Shown here: positions 27,856-36,398 of the stretch, one piece after another | Position numbering within the stretch: position 1 is the first letter of the stretch | Layout: every line of letters begins with the position of its first letter | Assembly: GCF_032922745.1 (NCBI RefSeq) | Contig: NZ_CP136693.1 | Location: 2,542,001 to 2,606,000, forward strand | Length of the DNA: 64,000 bases | Direction of reading: 5' to 3' | Source of the DNA: Marinobacter salarius | GTDB taxonomy: Bacteria > Pseudomonadota > Gammaproteobacteria > Pseudomonadales > Oleiphilaceae | Notes under the pieces: generated by a model | Databases searched by the model: none | What the model was told of the DNA's origin: nothing | Seen by the model: only the letters and a program-made list of their open reading frames with translations | Program-made: the position numbers and the translations under genes

Positions 27856-29106
27856 CTAGAGTGAGGCTGGCTGTCCGGCTTCCTTCCGTCTGGCCTCCCA
27901 TTCCTCCCGGGTTTGAGCAGCTTCGTCGCCGGGCATGGAATCAATGATCTCGAAGTAGTCGGCCGAGTACTCGTCTTTCATGATCTGATTGCGGGGCTTC
28001 ACCCTTACGACGTAGACCGTCTGAATGTTCTGGTGGTCAAACTCCCGCCAGTACTGCTCATCCTTGAGGAAGGTGTAACGGTTGCCCTCCAGGGCACGAA
28101 TGATCTGACGAGTGTTGGTGACGCCAGTTCGTTCAACGGCATCCTTGTACCGGTAAACAATGCTATAGGAAGATGCTGCTGCGGTGGACGGGCGCATCTC
28201 GTAACGGCGCGAGAAGGCTTCTACAAACTCCTTCCCACGATCATAGTTGTACTCGTAGGGAACATTCCATACCCAGGGAGAGCCGCCCACGACGCCTTCC
28301 ATAATGGTGGGGCCGACCTGGCGGGCCATGCCCAGTGTGAGGTTGGGTACCACAACCTGCATCTTCTTCGTCAAACCCATTTCGTAGGCTACGTTCAGCG
28401 CACGCACCATGTCGTCACCGAACAACACCATCATCAGGACTTTGGCGCCGCTTTGCTCCGCCTGTTCCAGGGCCTGGCGAAAATCCGTAATCAACGCGCG
28501 AGGAAAGGGCGTTTTTACGCCCTGGTGGGTTTGGGTGTCATTGGTGTTGGTGAATTTTCGCACCGATTCTTCTACTGACCACCCCCACGTGTAGTCTGCC
28601 GTTATGTAAAAGTATTCGTCGCCGGCATGCTGGGTGTTGAGATATTGGCTCAAAACCTTGGCCGTCATCCAGGCGTTATAGGGTTCGCGAAACATGTGAC
28701 GATGACCTGCAGCGCCGGTGGTGGCGTTGGAGTAAGTCAGGGTACCGAAGTAGATATGGTTTCGATCCCTTGCCGCCCTTCCGGAGGCGATGGCAACAGC
28801 ACTGGACACGCCGCCAAACAGCATTTGCACTCCCTCGCTGTCGATCAGCTCAGCGGTGTTTTGGGCGCCCTTGTCTGGATCACCGGAGGTATTGCGTATC
28901 ACCAGTTCCACTTCACGCCCCATAATGCCGCCGGCTTTGTTGATTTCATCAACCGCCAGAAAAGCCCCCAGGCGTTGTTGCAGTCCTTGATCCTTGTAGC
29001 GGCCGGTCTGAGGATAGTTAAGCCCGATTTTCAGGGTTTCCGCCGCAACGGGAGCCGCCGCCAGCAGGGTCAGTAACAAAGAGAGAAGCAGCTTCTTGCA
29101 GAGCAT
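27856..29106 (-). CDS. Branched-chain amino acid/urea-type ABC substrate-binding protein (orphan)
   Basis: 416 residues. Sec signal peptide (KLLLSLLLTLLAAAPVAA) and a type-I periplasmic binding fold: LKIGLNYPQTGRYKDQG at the start, VDEINKAGGIMGREVELV, and DYTWGWSVEESV mid-protein. AAGGAGG 9 bases upstream supports the ATG at 29106. No permease or ATPase genes of this class are near. It may serve a transporter elsewhere or act as a sensor partner. The ligand cannot be assigned. Confidence 0.82.
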   Translation of the reverse strand: MLCKKLLLSLLLTLLAAAPVAAETLKIGLNYPQTGRYKDQGLQQRLGAFLAVDEINKAGGIMGREVELVIRNTSGDPDKGAQNTAELIDSEGVQMLFGGVSSAVAIASGRAARDRNHIYFGTLTYSNATTGAAGHRHMFREPYNAWMTAKVLSQYLNTQHAGDEYFYITADYTWGWSVEESVRKFTNTNDTQTHQGVKTPFPRALITDFRQALEQAEQSGAKVLMMVLFGDDMVRALNVAYEMGLTKKMQVVVPNLTLGMARQVGPTIMEGVVGGSPWVWNVPYEYNYDRGKEFVEAFSRRYEMRPSTAAASSYSIVYRYKDAVERTGVTNTRQIIRALEGNRYTFLKDEQYWREFDHQNIQTVYVVRVKPRNQIMKDEYSADYFEIIDSMPGDEAAQTREEWEARRKEAGQPASL

Positions 29107-29272
29107 TGGCACAGGCCTCCTTGGTCGCGCCGGGCCGGCAACGCGGGCCCTGATATTGTTGTTGTGGATCAGGACCAGTGTCGCGGCTGTCTGCAAATGC
29201 AACAATCGGACTAAGGTGGAAGTTGTGTAACGATTTGTCAGGCGTTGACGGACGTCACAACGCACTTCCGGG

Positions 29273-30160
29273 TCAGGCAACTGCGGTATTGCGAACCGAT
29301 TCCAGAAGCCGGTACCAGAGGCCCCGTGGCATAGGGCTTCGAGCGCCATTGAGCGCTGAGTGAATACGCTCGGGATTCATGGAGCCCAGCACGGGTATGG
29401 GCGTTCCGGGAATCTGTCGTAACCAGGCGATAGCCAGGCCGGTGTCATCCAGACCGGTTTCTTCCCGAGCCTCTTCCATCAGCTCTGCCGGGATTCGGTC
29501 CGCCAGGCCACCACCACCCAGCGGAGACCACGCCAGCCAGCGCAGTCCATCCGCAAGATGAGCTTCAAGGGTGCCATCGAACAACGGATCGGTGTGGGCC
29601 AGGGATAACTGGCTTTGATTGCACACCAGCGGTAGCTCGGTGTTCCGGGCCAGCCATCGCCACTGCTCGGGCAGGAAGTTGGAGACGCCGATCTGGTGAA
29701 TCTTGCCCGCGGACACCGCCGCTTCCAGCACTCGCGCGACGTCCTCGGCCTGCATCAACGGGTCAGGACGGTGAATCAGAAAGGTGTCAATCTGTTCTAC
29801 CGCCAGTGAGGCGATGGCCTTGTTGATCGCGTTCTCCACATAATCCGCTTCGGCCCGGTAGTGTTTTACCCGCCACTGCGAGGTGTCCCGGTCGGCCGAT
29901 ACAATGCCGGTTTTGGTGATCACGCGCAGGTTTTGGGCCAGGGCCGGGTGAGCCCGTAATGCATCCCCGAACAGCCGTTCGCACTCGCCACCGCCGTAGA
30001 TGTCGGCATGATCGAACACGTTCAGGCCGTCATCCAACCGCGCCGCAATCCAGTCCGCAAGCCGGGCCGGTTGCGTGAGGCTTGGATGGTCATGGAGCCG
30101 CATCATTCCCAGAATCAGGGGGGCTTCCGGTGTGAATCCTGCTGTTTGGGTGTTTGGCAC
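29273..30160 (-). CDS. Aldo/keto reductase
   Basis: 295-residue NADPH-dependent oxidoreductase of the AKR superfamily, YdhF-like. The tetrad elements are visible: NVFDHADIYGGG (Asp and Tyr), VITKTGI (Lys) and FLIHRPDPLM (His). IGVSNFLPEQW and the C-terminal GSMNPERI nucleotide-binding stretch complete the pattern. Its stop lies 2 bp from the amylase stop side, so it follows malS closely on the same strand and may be its downstream partner. Substrate unknown. Confidence 0.88.
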   Translation of the reverse strand: MPNTQTAGFTPEAPLILGMMRLHDHPSLTQPARLADWIAARLDDGLNVFDHADIYGGGECERLFGDALRAHPALAQNLRVITKTGIVSADRDTSQWRVKHYRAEADYVENAINKAIASLAVEQIDTFLIHRPDPLMQAEDVARVLEAAVSAGKIHQIGVSNFLPEQWRWLARNTELPLVCNQSQLSLAHTDPLFDGTLEAHLADGLRWLAWSPLGGGGLADRIPAELMEEAREETGLDDTGLAIAWLRQIPGTPIPVLGSMNPERIHSALNGARSPMPRGLWYRLLESVRNTAVA

Positions 30161-30162
30161 GA

Positions 30163-31986
30163 TTACTCCTTGCCGAAGGCGATAACCACCCGGTCGTCGC
30201 CGTGGGTTCTTGAAAAGACGTAGGGTTTGGTACTGAGTTGCTTGTGTTCCCCGGCACCAATCGCCGGGTGGCGTGCCCGGAACTGGCCCAGCTTTGTCCA
30301 GTGGGACAGGACCGGCTGTGCCGTGCCATTTTCGATGTCGGTCCAGTTCATGTCCGAACGGGTGCCCTGGTGGCCGTCAGAACCCGTGGGTCCGAAAGCG
30401 CGACCGGATTCGTCTCCGTAGAATATCTGACTGGTGCCCGGTGTAAACAGCAAGGCGGCGGCGGCCCGCTTCTGCATCGCCGGCTGGTTGTTGGCAATGC
30501 GGCTGAACAGCTGGGTGTCGTGGGATGAGATATAGCTCATGACGTTGAAGGGTTTGTCGCCGTGCATCTTGTCGGAATACTCGCTGTAGATGGGCTCCAT
30601 GGCGGGCAGGCAAGCTGCGCCGGCCTGGGCTTCCTCCTGCAGGTCGAAGTTGATGACGGCGTCGAATCCGGCATCAAAGTAACTGCTTCGGGTCACCGTA
30701 TGGGGGAATACCTCCGCGACCATCCAGAATTCCTCCGCTGGCAACGGCTGGCCGGGATTATTGGCGCGATAGGTGTCCAGTGCATCCTGAGCTTTGGTTT
30801 TCAGTTGTTTCCAGGCTTCCGGCTCCACGTGCTTGGCGGTGTCCACCCGGAAACCATCAACACCGAACTCGCGCACCCAATCGGTCAGCCAGGTGACCAG
30901 ATAATCCCGGACGGTGGCGTCTTCAAGCTGTGTGGCGCGGGTGTTTTCCTTGTTCTGCAGGAAAATGGGCAGGTCCACCGCTTTATCGGATTCCGTCTTG
31001 AAATCCGGCAGGAAGGCGAGGGAGCCCCGTACCGGATCGATGGAGGCTTTGGGCGGCGTGTCGTAGTCGCCGATGCCGGCGCGAACCCAGTCCTTGCCCC
31101 ACCAGTTGGCCCAGCCCGGATGATCGTAGTCGATCAACGCATGGTAGGCGTGGAAGTTCTCCCAGGATTCCGGTCGCCAGTCGCCCCATTGTTCGGGCAG
31201 GTGCTTTTCGAAGCCTTCGCGCAGCCCGCCAACGTTGAAGGTCTGCATATCCTGAAGGGTGGCGTAGCCCGGGTGGTTCATAACCACGTCCATAACCACG
31301 CGGATGCCGCGGGCATGGGCTTCTTCCACCAGGGTGCGGAATTCCTCGCGGGTGCCGAAGTTGGCGTCAGGGCGGGTGAAGTCCAGAGCGTAATAGCCAT
31401 GGTACCCATAGTGTTGGAAGTCCCCCTGGTCACCACCGCCAACCCAGCCATGAATCTGCTCGAAGGGTGGGGTGACCCAGACAGCATTGACGCCGAGATC
31501 CTTCAGATAGTCCAGTTTCTGTGTCAGGCCAGCAAAGTCCCCGCCGTGGAAGGTGCCGATTTCATCCTTGCCGTCGGGCTTGCGGCCGTAGTTCAGGTCG
31601 TTGTCGGTGCGGCCATTGGCAAAGCGATCTGTCACGGTAAAGTAGACGGTTGCGCCCGCCCAGGTGAAGCTCTGCTCCGGAGCGTCCACGGCTTCCAGCA
31701 GTAACAGGCCTTCGGCGTCCGGGGCCGGGGTGAGGGTGACCTGGCCATTTGTCACCTGTGCCTTGTTGCCACTGTAGTAGTCTCGCACCCAGTCGCCGTC
31801 TTTGAAGGCATTGCCGACGGTAACGGTCATCTCTGCCTGGGTGGCGGTGCACATCCCTCTGGTTGAAACTGCGCGGTTGTCCGAGGGTGGGGCGGCTGTC
31901 TCGAACTGGCCACCGGCGCAGCCGGCAAGCGAGAGGCACGTCACAAGGCTGGCGGTAAACCTGATTTTTTTCGGGGTCTGGCTCAT
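30163..31986 (-). CDS. malS: MalS-like alpha-amylase, predicted lipoprotein
   Basis: GH13 alpha-amylase of 607 residues closely resembling E. coli MalS: AVWVTPPFEQIHGWVGGGDQ, GTRSDMNW and RARHPAIGAG are nearly shared phrases. Catalytic regions: VVMDVVMNHPGY, DGFRVDTAKHVE (nucleophile Asp), WMVAEVF (acid Glu), SYISSHDTQLF. Unlike periplasmic MalS, it has a lipobox (LSLAGC) and Ala at +2, so it is probably outer-membrane anchored. The ATG at 31986 has GGAG 9 bases upstream. It hydrolyses long maltodextrins and is divergent from malEFG with MalT-like boxes between. Confidence 0.93.
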   Translation of the reverse strand: MSQTPKKIRFTASLVTCLSLAGCAGGQFETAAPPSDNRAVSTRGMCTATQAEMTVTVGNAFKDGDWVRDYYSGNKAQVTNGQVTLTPAPDAEGLLLLEAVDAPEQSFTWAGATVYFTVTDRFANGRTDNDLNYGRKPDGKDEIGTFHGGDFAGLTQKLDYLKDLGVNAVWVTPPFEQIHGWVGGGDQGDFQHYGYHGYYALDFTRPDANFGTREEFRTLVEEAHARGIRVVMDVVMNHPGYATLQDMQTFNVGGLREGFEKHLPEQWGDWRPESWENFHAYHALIDYDHPGWANWWGKDWVRAGIGDYDTPPKASIDPVRGSLAFLPDFKTESDKAVDLPIFLQNKENTRATQLEDATVRDYLVTWLTDWVREFGVDGFRVDTAKHVEPEAWKQLKTKAQDALDTYRANNPGQPLPAEEFWMVAEVFPHTVTRSSYFDAGFDAVINFDLQEEAQAGAACLPAMEPIYSEYSDKMHGDKPFNVMSYISSHDTQLFSRIANNQPAMQKRAAAALLFTPGTSQIFYGDESGRAFGPTGSDGHQGTRSDMNWTDIENGTAQPVLSHWTKLGQFRARHPAIGAGEHKQLSTKPYVFSRTHGDDRVVIAFGKE

Positions 31987-32065
31987 GCAATGGGCTCCGG
32001 TTCCATTTATTGTTGTGGTTATCCAATCAAACCAGACCTGAACGGTGGGTGGTAGACGGAATTCA

Positions 32066-32100
32066 CTACGCCTCACTACTCCCCCGTTCTACGCCTCAGG
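32066..32100 (-). promoter_or_regulatory. MalT-like boxes between malS and malE
   Basis: On the minus strand two TGAGGCGTAG copies flank GGGGGAGTAG. The GGCGTAG-N-GGGGGAGTAG order repeats the arrangement seen upstream of lamB, pulA and the alpha-glucosidase gene. It can serve both divergent transcription units. The 262-bp gap has no gene. Confidence 0.5.
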
Positions 32101-32248
32101 GAATGAAATCAGGGCTGATGCCAGCAACAGCAAATTGCAACACAGTTCGGTTACTCGCAATAAAAAGATTTGCGTTCAGCCCGCCCGGCCAACCTCGTGT
32201 CAGGGCGGACAACAAGAATAAGGCAGGAACAAGCAGAGGAAACACCTG

Positions 32249-33448
32249 ATGAATCGTCGAACTTTTATCCGTAGTTCACTCGCAGCTTCCATTGTTGCAG
32301 CAACATTTGGCATGTCCGCACCGGCTCACGCCGAGATCGAGGAAGGCAAGCTCCTGGTCTGGATCAATGGCGACAAAGGCTATGATGGCCTGCAGGAAGT
32401 GGGTGACTGGTTTACCGAGGAAACCGGCATCCCCGTTGAAGTGGCTCATCCAGACAGCGCCACTGACAAGTTCCAGCAATCCGCCGCCACGGGCAATGGC
32501 CCGGACATCTTTATCTGGGCCCATGACCGTTTCGGCGAATGGGCGCAAAGCGGCATCATTTCCGAGGTCAAGCCGTCACAGCGTGTTATCGATGAAAACT
32601 TCGATTTCACCTGGGATGCAGTCACAGTCGACGGCAAAATGTACGGCTATCCCATGGCAGTCGAGTCCATTGGCCTGATTTATAACAAGGATCTGGTGCC
32701 TGAGCCGCCAACCGCTTTCGAGGACATTCCCGCTATCCACAAGCAACTGGCGGAAGATGGCAAGCGCGCCATCCTGTGGGACTACAACAACACCTATTTC
32801 ACCTGGCCAATGATTGCCGCGGCTGGGGGCTACATCTTTGCCCAAAACGAAGATGGCAGCTACGACGTTAAAGATACCGGCGTGAACAATGAGGGCGCGA
32901 TGAAAGGCGCCAACATGCTCACAACCCTGATTGAAGAGGGCGTTATGCCTCGTGGTGCGGATTACAGCGCCATGGAGTCCAGCTTCAACAAGGGCGAAAC
33001 CGCCATGATGATTAACGGTCCCTGGGCCTGGGGTAACCTGGAGAAAAGCGACATCAACTTTGGCGTTGCCAAATTGCCCACCATCGATGGCCAGCCCAGC
33101 AAACCCATGGTTGGCGTGATGGCGGCCACCCTCAATACGGCCAGCCCCAACAAGGACCTGGCGGTGGAATTCCTTGAGAATTACGCGCTGTCGGTCAAAG
33201 GCCTGAAAATGGTGAACAACGACGTTCCCCTGGGCGCGGTCGCCAACAAGGCATTCATGGACGAGCTGTCGTCGAACCCGAACATCGCGGCAACCTTCGA
33301 AAACGCCGAGCTCGGTGAACCCATGCCAAGCGTACCCGCCATGGGCGCGTTCTGGTCTTCCATGGGGCCGGCTCTGCAGAACATCACTTCTGGAAGACAA
33401 TCCGTTGAGGATGCTCTGAACTCCGCAGCGCAGCGCATTACCCGGTAA
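32249..33448 (+). CDS. malE: Maltose/maltodextrin-binding protein MalE
   Basis: 399-residue periplasmic receptor of the maltose importer. Signal peptide with an Arg-Arg start (MNRRTFIRSS) and cleavage after SAPAHA. Mature part begins EEGKLLVWINGDKGYDGL and contains GNGPDIFIWAHDRFGEWAQSG and MINGPWAWGNLEKS, the MalE hallmarks. GGAAACACCTG precedes the ATG. First gene of malEFG. Confidence 0.96.
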   Translation: MNRRTFIRSSLAASIVAATFGMSAPAHAEIEEGKLLVWINGDKGYDGLQEVGDWFTEETGIPVEVAHPDSATDKFQQSAATGNGPDIFIWAHDRFGEWAQSGIISEVKPSQRVIDENFDFTWDAVTVDGKMYGYPMAVESIGLIYNKDLVPEPPTAFEDIPAIHKQLAEDGKRAILWDYNNTYFTWPMIAAAGGYIFAQNEDGSYDVKDTGVNNEGAMKGANMLTTLIEEGVMPRGADYSAMESSFNKGETAMMINGPWAWGNLEKSDINFGVAKLPTIDGQPSKPMVGVMAATLNTASPNKDLAVEFLENYALSVKGLKMVNNDVPLGAVANKAFMDELSSNPNIAATFENAELGEPMPSVPAMGAFWSSMGPALQNITSGRQSVEDALNSAAQRITR

Positions 33449-33510
33449 TACCTGTTGTTGTAACTCTGCCGTCGCCGGTTGCGGCGACGGCTTTAAACGG
33501 GCTGACTACA

Positions 33511-35052
33511 ATGATAACGGAAACCCTGTCCTCCCCCGGAACCGAAAGCAGACTTCCAATGACCCGAATAATTCTTAAGTGGGGTGCCCTGGCCGCGCTG
33601 GTAGGTATGGCGCTCTACCTGATACTGGCACTCTACGCCCAGCAGGAATTCGTGTTCGCGATGCTGTTCTTGGTGCTGACTGCATCAGCGGTATTTGTAT
33701 TCGTGAGCAAGAAACTCTACGCCCATCGCTATATTTTCCCTGCGGTTGCGGGTATGGGTGTGTTTGTAATTTTCCCGCTGATGTATACCGTTGGTATCGG
33801 CTTTACCAACTACAGCGCCAGCAACCTCCTGAGCTTTGAGCAGGTCAAGGACAACCTGATGGACCGGACCTACCAGTCCGATTCCATTCGTTACAACTAC
33901 GAGCTCTACGATACCGATGCCGGCTATGTGATCTTTCTGGACGGCAAGCACCAGGATCTGGTGTCGGCGCCTCTCGCTCTGGACGGCTCTGATTCCAGCG
34001 CCCCCGTGCTACCCGCGTCGGAAAAACCGATGGGTGAGCCTTTAGCGATCCGGGATATTATCCAGCTTCGGACGGAATTGGCCGAACTTGACCTTCTGAC
34101 TGAAGACGGGCGCGAGCTGAGCATGGCCAGCCTTCGTGCGTTTGCGGCTATCAACGCCCAGTTCACGATGCATGACAATGGCAGCATCACCAACAACCAG
34201 ACCGACGTGACCTACTTTCCGGACCATGACACTGGTTTCTATCGCAGCGCGGACGGCCAGACGCTGTCACCAGGCTGGACGGTGAACATCGGCTGGGACA
34301 ACTATCTCAAGGTCGTGTCCGACCCGAGCATTCGCGGGCCGTTCTTTGAGATCTTCGTGTGGACGCTGTCCTTTGCTGTGGCAACAGTGGTGTTTACCTT
34401 GGCGCTGGGGCTATTACTTGCCAACCTGCTGCAATGGGATCAGATTCGGGGCAAGGGCTTCTATCGCACTATGCTGATCCTGCCGTACGCGGTGCCGGCG
34501 TTTATCTCGATCCTGGTGTTCAAGGGCCTGTTCAACCAGAACTTCGGTGAGATCAACCTGGTACTGGAAGGCCTGTTCGGCATGCGGCCAGACTGGTTCA
34601 GTGATCCGGCCCTGGCCCGCACTATGATCCTCATCGTGAATACCTGGCTGGGCTATCCCTACATGATGCTGCTTTGCATGGGCCTGCTTCAGGCCATTCC
34701 GCGGGATCTCTACGAGGCCTCCGCCATGGACGGGGCGGGGCCGGTGAACAACCTGTTCAACGTGACCCTGCCGCTTATCATCAAACCGTTGATGCCGCTG
34801 TTGATCGCAAGCTTTGCATTCAACTTCAATAACTTCGTCCTGATTGCGCTGTTGACCGGTGGGGCGCCCGATATTATTGGCGCAAGCACGCCTGCGGGTA
34901 CCACGGACTTGTTGGTGAGCTACACCTACCGCATTGCGTTCCAGGACTCCGGACAGAACTTTGGTCTGGCGGCCGCGATCGCCACAGCCATCTTCCTGGT
35001 GGTCGGCGCACTGTCGCTGATCAACTTGAAACTGTCCAAAATAAAAGTATAA
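33511..35052 (+). CDS. malF: Maltose ABC importer permease MalF
   Basis: 513-residue inner-membrane permease with the large periplasmic P2 domain typical of MalF between the third and fourth helices (about 115-260). EAA loop YEASAMDGAGPVNNLFNVT contacts MalK. Hydrophobic segments at the N-terminus and from about 280 onward. It follows malE by 62 bp and precedes malG by 10 bp. Confidence 0.96.
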   Translation: MITETLSSPGTESRLPMTRIILKWGALAALVGMALYLILALYAQQEFVFAMLFLVLTASAVFVFVSKKLYAHRYIFPAVAGMGVFVIFPLMYTVGIGFTNYSASNLLSFEQVKDNLMDRTYQSDSIRYNYELYDTDAGYVIFLDGKHQDLVSAPLALDGSDSSAPVLPASEKPMGEPLAIRDIIQLRTELAELDLLTEDGRELSMASLRAFAAINAQFTMHDNGSITNNQTDVTYFPDHDTGFYRSADGQTLSPGWTVNIGWDNYLKVVSDPSIRGPFFEIFVWTLSFAVATVVFTLALGLLLANLLQWDQIRGKGFYRTMLILPYAVPAFISILVFKGLFNQNFGEINLVLEGLFGMRPDWFSDPALARTMILIVNTWLGYPYMMLLCMGLLQAIPRDLYEASAMDGAGPVNNLFNVTLPLIIKPLMPLLIASFAFNFNNFVLIALLTGGAPDIIGASTPAGTTDLLVSYTYRIAFQDSGQNFGLAAAIATAIFLVVGALSLINLKLSKIKV

Positions 35053-35062
35053 GGAGCTACCC

Positions 35063-35953
35063 ATGGCGATGGTTCAACCCCGCTCCACCAAGTATCGCGT
35101 TCTGGCATCCCATCTGGGGATGCTGGGGTTCATCGTGATCATCCTGTTCCCGCTGCTGATGGTGATTTCCATCTCGTTCCGCAGCGGCAACTTCGCCTCC
35201 GGCAGCCTGCTGCCGGAGAATCCCTCGCTGGAGCATTGGTATCTGGCGCTTGGTATTCCTTATACCGGGGAAGACGGCACGGTGACCCAGCCGCCATTCC
35301 CGGTACTGTTGTGGCTCTGGAACTCCATCAAGATCGCAGTGATCTCCTCGGTGATGATCCTGGCCCTCTCGACCACCAGTGCCTACGCCTTCGCCCGCAT
35401 GCGTTTTGCAGGCAAAGGCTTTGTGCTCAAGTCGATGCTGATTTTCCAGATGTTCCCGCCGGTGCTGTCGCTGGTGGCACTCTACGCTCTGTTTGACCAG
35501 ATCGGTAACCACGTGAGCTGGCTGGGCTTGAATACCCATGGGGCGGTGATTGTGGCTTCACTCGGTGGCATGGCGTTGCACATATGGACCATCAAGGGCT
35601 ATTTCGATTCCGTTGACCGCTCCCTGGAAGAGGCTGCCATCGTGGATGGTGCGACCACCTGGCAGGCGTTCCGCTATATCCTGTTGCCGTTGTCGGTTCC
35701 GATCCTGGTGGTGGTGTTCATTCTGGCGTTCATCATGACCATCATGGAATACCCCATGGCATCGGTGTTGCTGGTGGATACTGACAAGCTAACCTTGGCT
35801 GTAGGTGCCCAGCAGTATCTGTATGAGCAGAACTACCTGTGGGGCGACTTTGCCGCCGCAGCGGTGCTCTCGGGGCTGCCCATCACGCTGATCTTCCTGT
35901 ACTGCCAGAAATGGATTGTTGGTGGGCTGACGGCCGGCGGCGTCAAGGGTTGA
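35063..35953 (+). CDS. malG: Maltose ABC importer permease MalG
   Basis: 296-residue partner permease of MalF with six predicted helices, the first LGMLGFIVIILFPLLMVI. EAA loop LEEAAIVDGATTWQAFRYIL and the C-terminal GLTAGGVKG, which in MalG reaches toward the substrate-binding interface, are both present. AAGGAG lies upstream of the ATG. A terminator follows at 36051. Confidence 0.96.
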   Translation: MAMVQPRSTKYRVLASHLGMLGFIVIILFPLLMVISISFRSGNFASGSLLPENPSLEHWYLALGIPYTGEDGTVTQPPFPVLLWLWNSIKIAVISSVMILALSTTSAYAFARMRFAGKGFVLKSMLIFQMFPPVLSLVALYALFDQIGNHVSWLGLNTHGAVIVASLGGMALHIWTIKGYFDSVDRSLEEAAIVDGATTWQAFRYILLPLSVPILVVVFILAFIMTIMEYPMASVLLVDTDKLTLAVGAQQYLYEQNYLWGDFAAAAVLSGLPITLIFLYCQKWIVGGLTAGGVKG

Positions 35954-36050
35954 TGCCGCTGGTATGAAATAACCGTTCTCCTACGCCGCCACGGACGATC
36001 CCGGGCGGCCCTTCCGCGAGCACTGCGTCTTCCTTTTCTGCACTTCGCGA

Positions 36051-36092
36051 CCCGGTCAGGCTAATCCCCCCCCCTACTGACCGGGCTTTTTT
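36051..36092 (+). terminator. Terminator of malEFG
   Basis: CCCGGTCAG (36051-36059) pairs with CTGACCGGG (36077-36085), followed by a run of six T. Standard rho-independent layout about 98 bp after the malG stop. Confidence 0.85.
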
Positions 36093-36162
36093 GATACCCC
36101 TGCCAACTCTCCAACCTAACTCAAGCATTATTTGACCGCTGAACAGTGGCGGAGGGTTTCCC

Positions 36163-36188
36163 GAAACACGCTGTGAGTACACTCGGCT
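36163..36188 (-). repeat. Decayed partial copy of the two-hairpin element
   Basis: GAAACACGCTGTGAGTACACTCGGCT matches, in inverted orientation, the right part of element C (36264-36299) with the small GTACAGGGATGT hairpin largely deleted. It lies 30 bp before the left arm of element C, suggesting a degenerate second insertion. Written in two parts here: GAAACACGCTGTGA then GTACACTCGGCT. Confidence 0.5.
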
Positions 36189-36217
36189 TACTTTCGGCTG
36201 CCACAGAGGTAGCTGGG

Positions 36218-36318
36218 CAGGCTGGGGGATACTCCTGAAACCGTGCGGAGCCATGGATGGCGGAGCCGAGCGTACAGGGATGTATTCACAGCGTGTTTCA
36301 GGAGTATCCCCCAGCCTG
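36218..36318 (+). repeat. Two-hairpin intergenic element, copy C (101 bp)
   Basis: A perfect 24-bp inverted repeat (36218-36241 and 36295-36318) encloses a 53-bp core with GCCATGGATGGC and GTACAGGGATGT palindromes. The core is a different sequence class from copies A and B, yet has the same plan: long locus-specific arms around two small hairpins with CAGGGATG and CATGGATG loops. It sits between the terminators of malG and malK in the 445-bp convergent gap. Confidence 0.85.
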
Positions 36319-36343
36319 ATCAGCGGGCGGACAGGAATAGGAC

Positions 36344-36378
36344 AAAAAAAGGGGCCGGTACGTGACGGAACCGGCCCC
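36344..36378 (-). terminator. Terminator of malK
   Basis: On the minus strand a GGGGCCGGT/ACCGGCCCC stem (9 bp) with a 10-base loop is followed by seven T. It lies 21 bp after the malK stop and ends the alpha-glucosidase-malK transcript. Confidence 0.9.
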
Positions 36379-36398
36379 TGAAAAGGTGTCAGAGCAGA

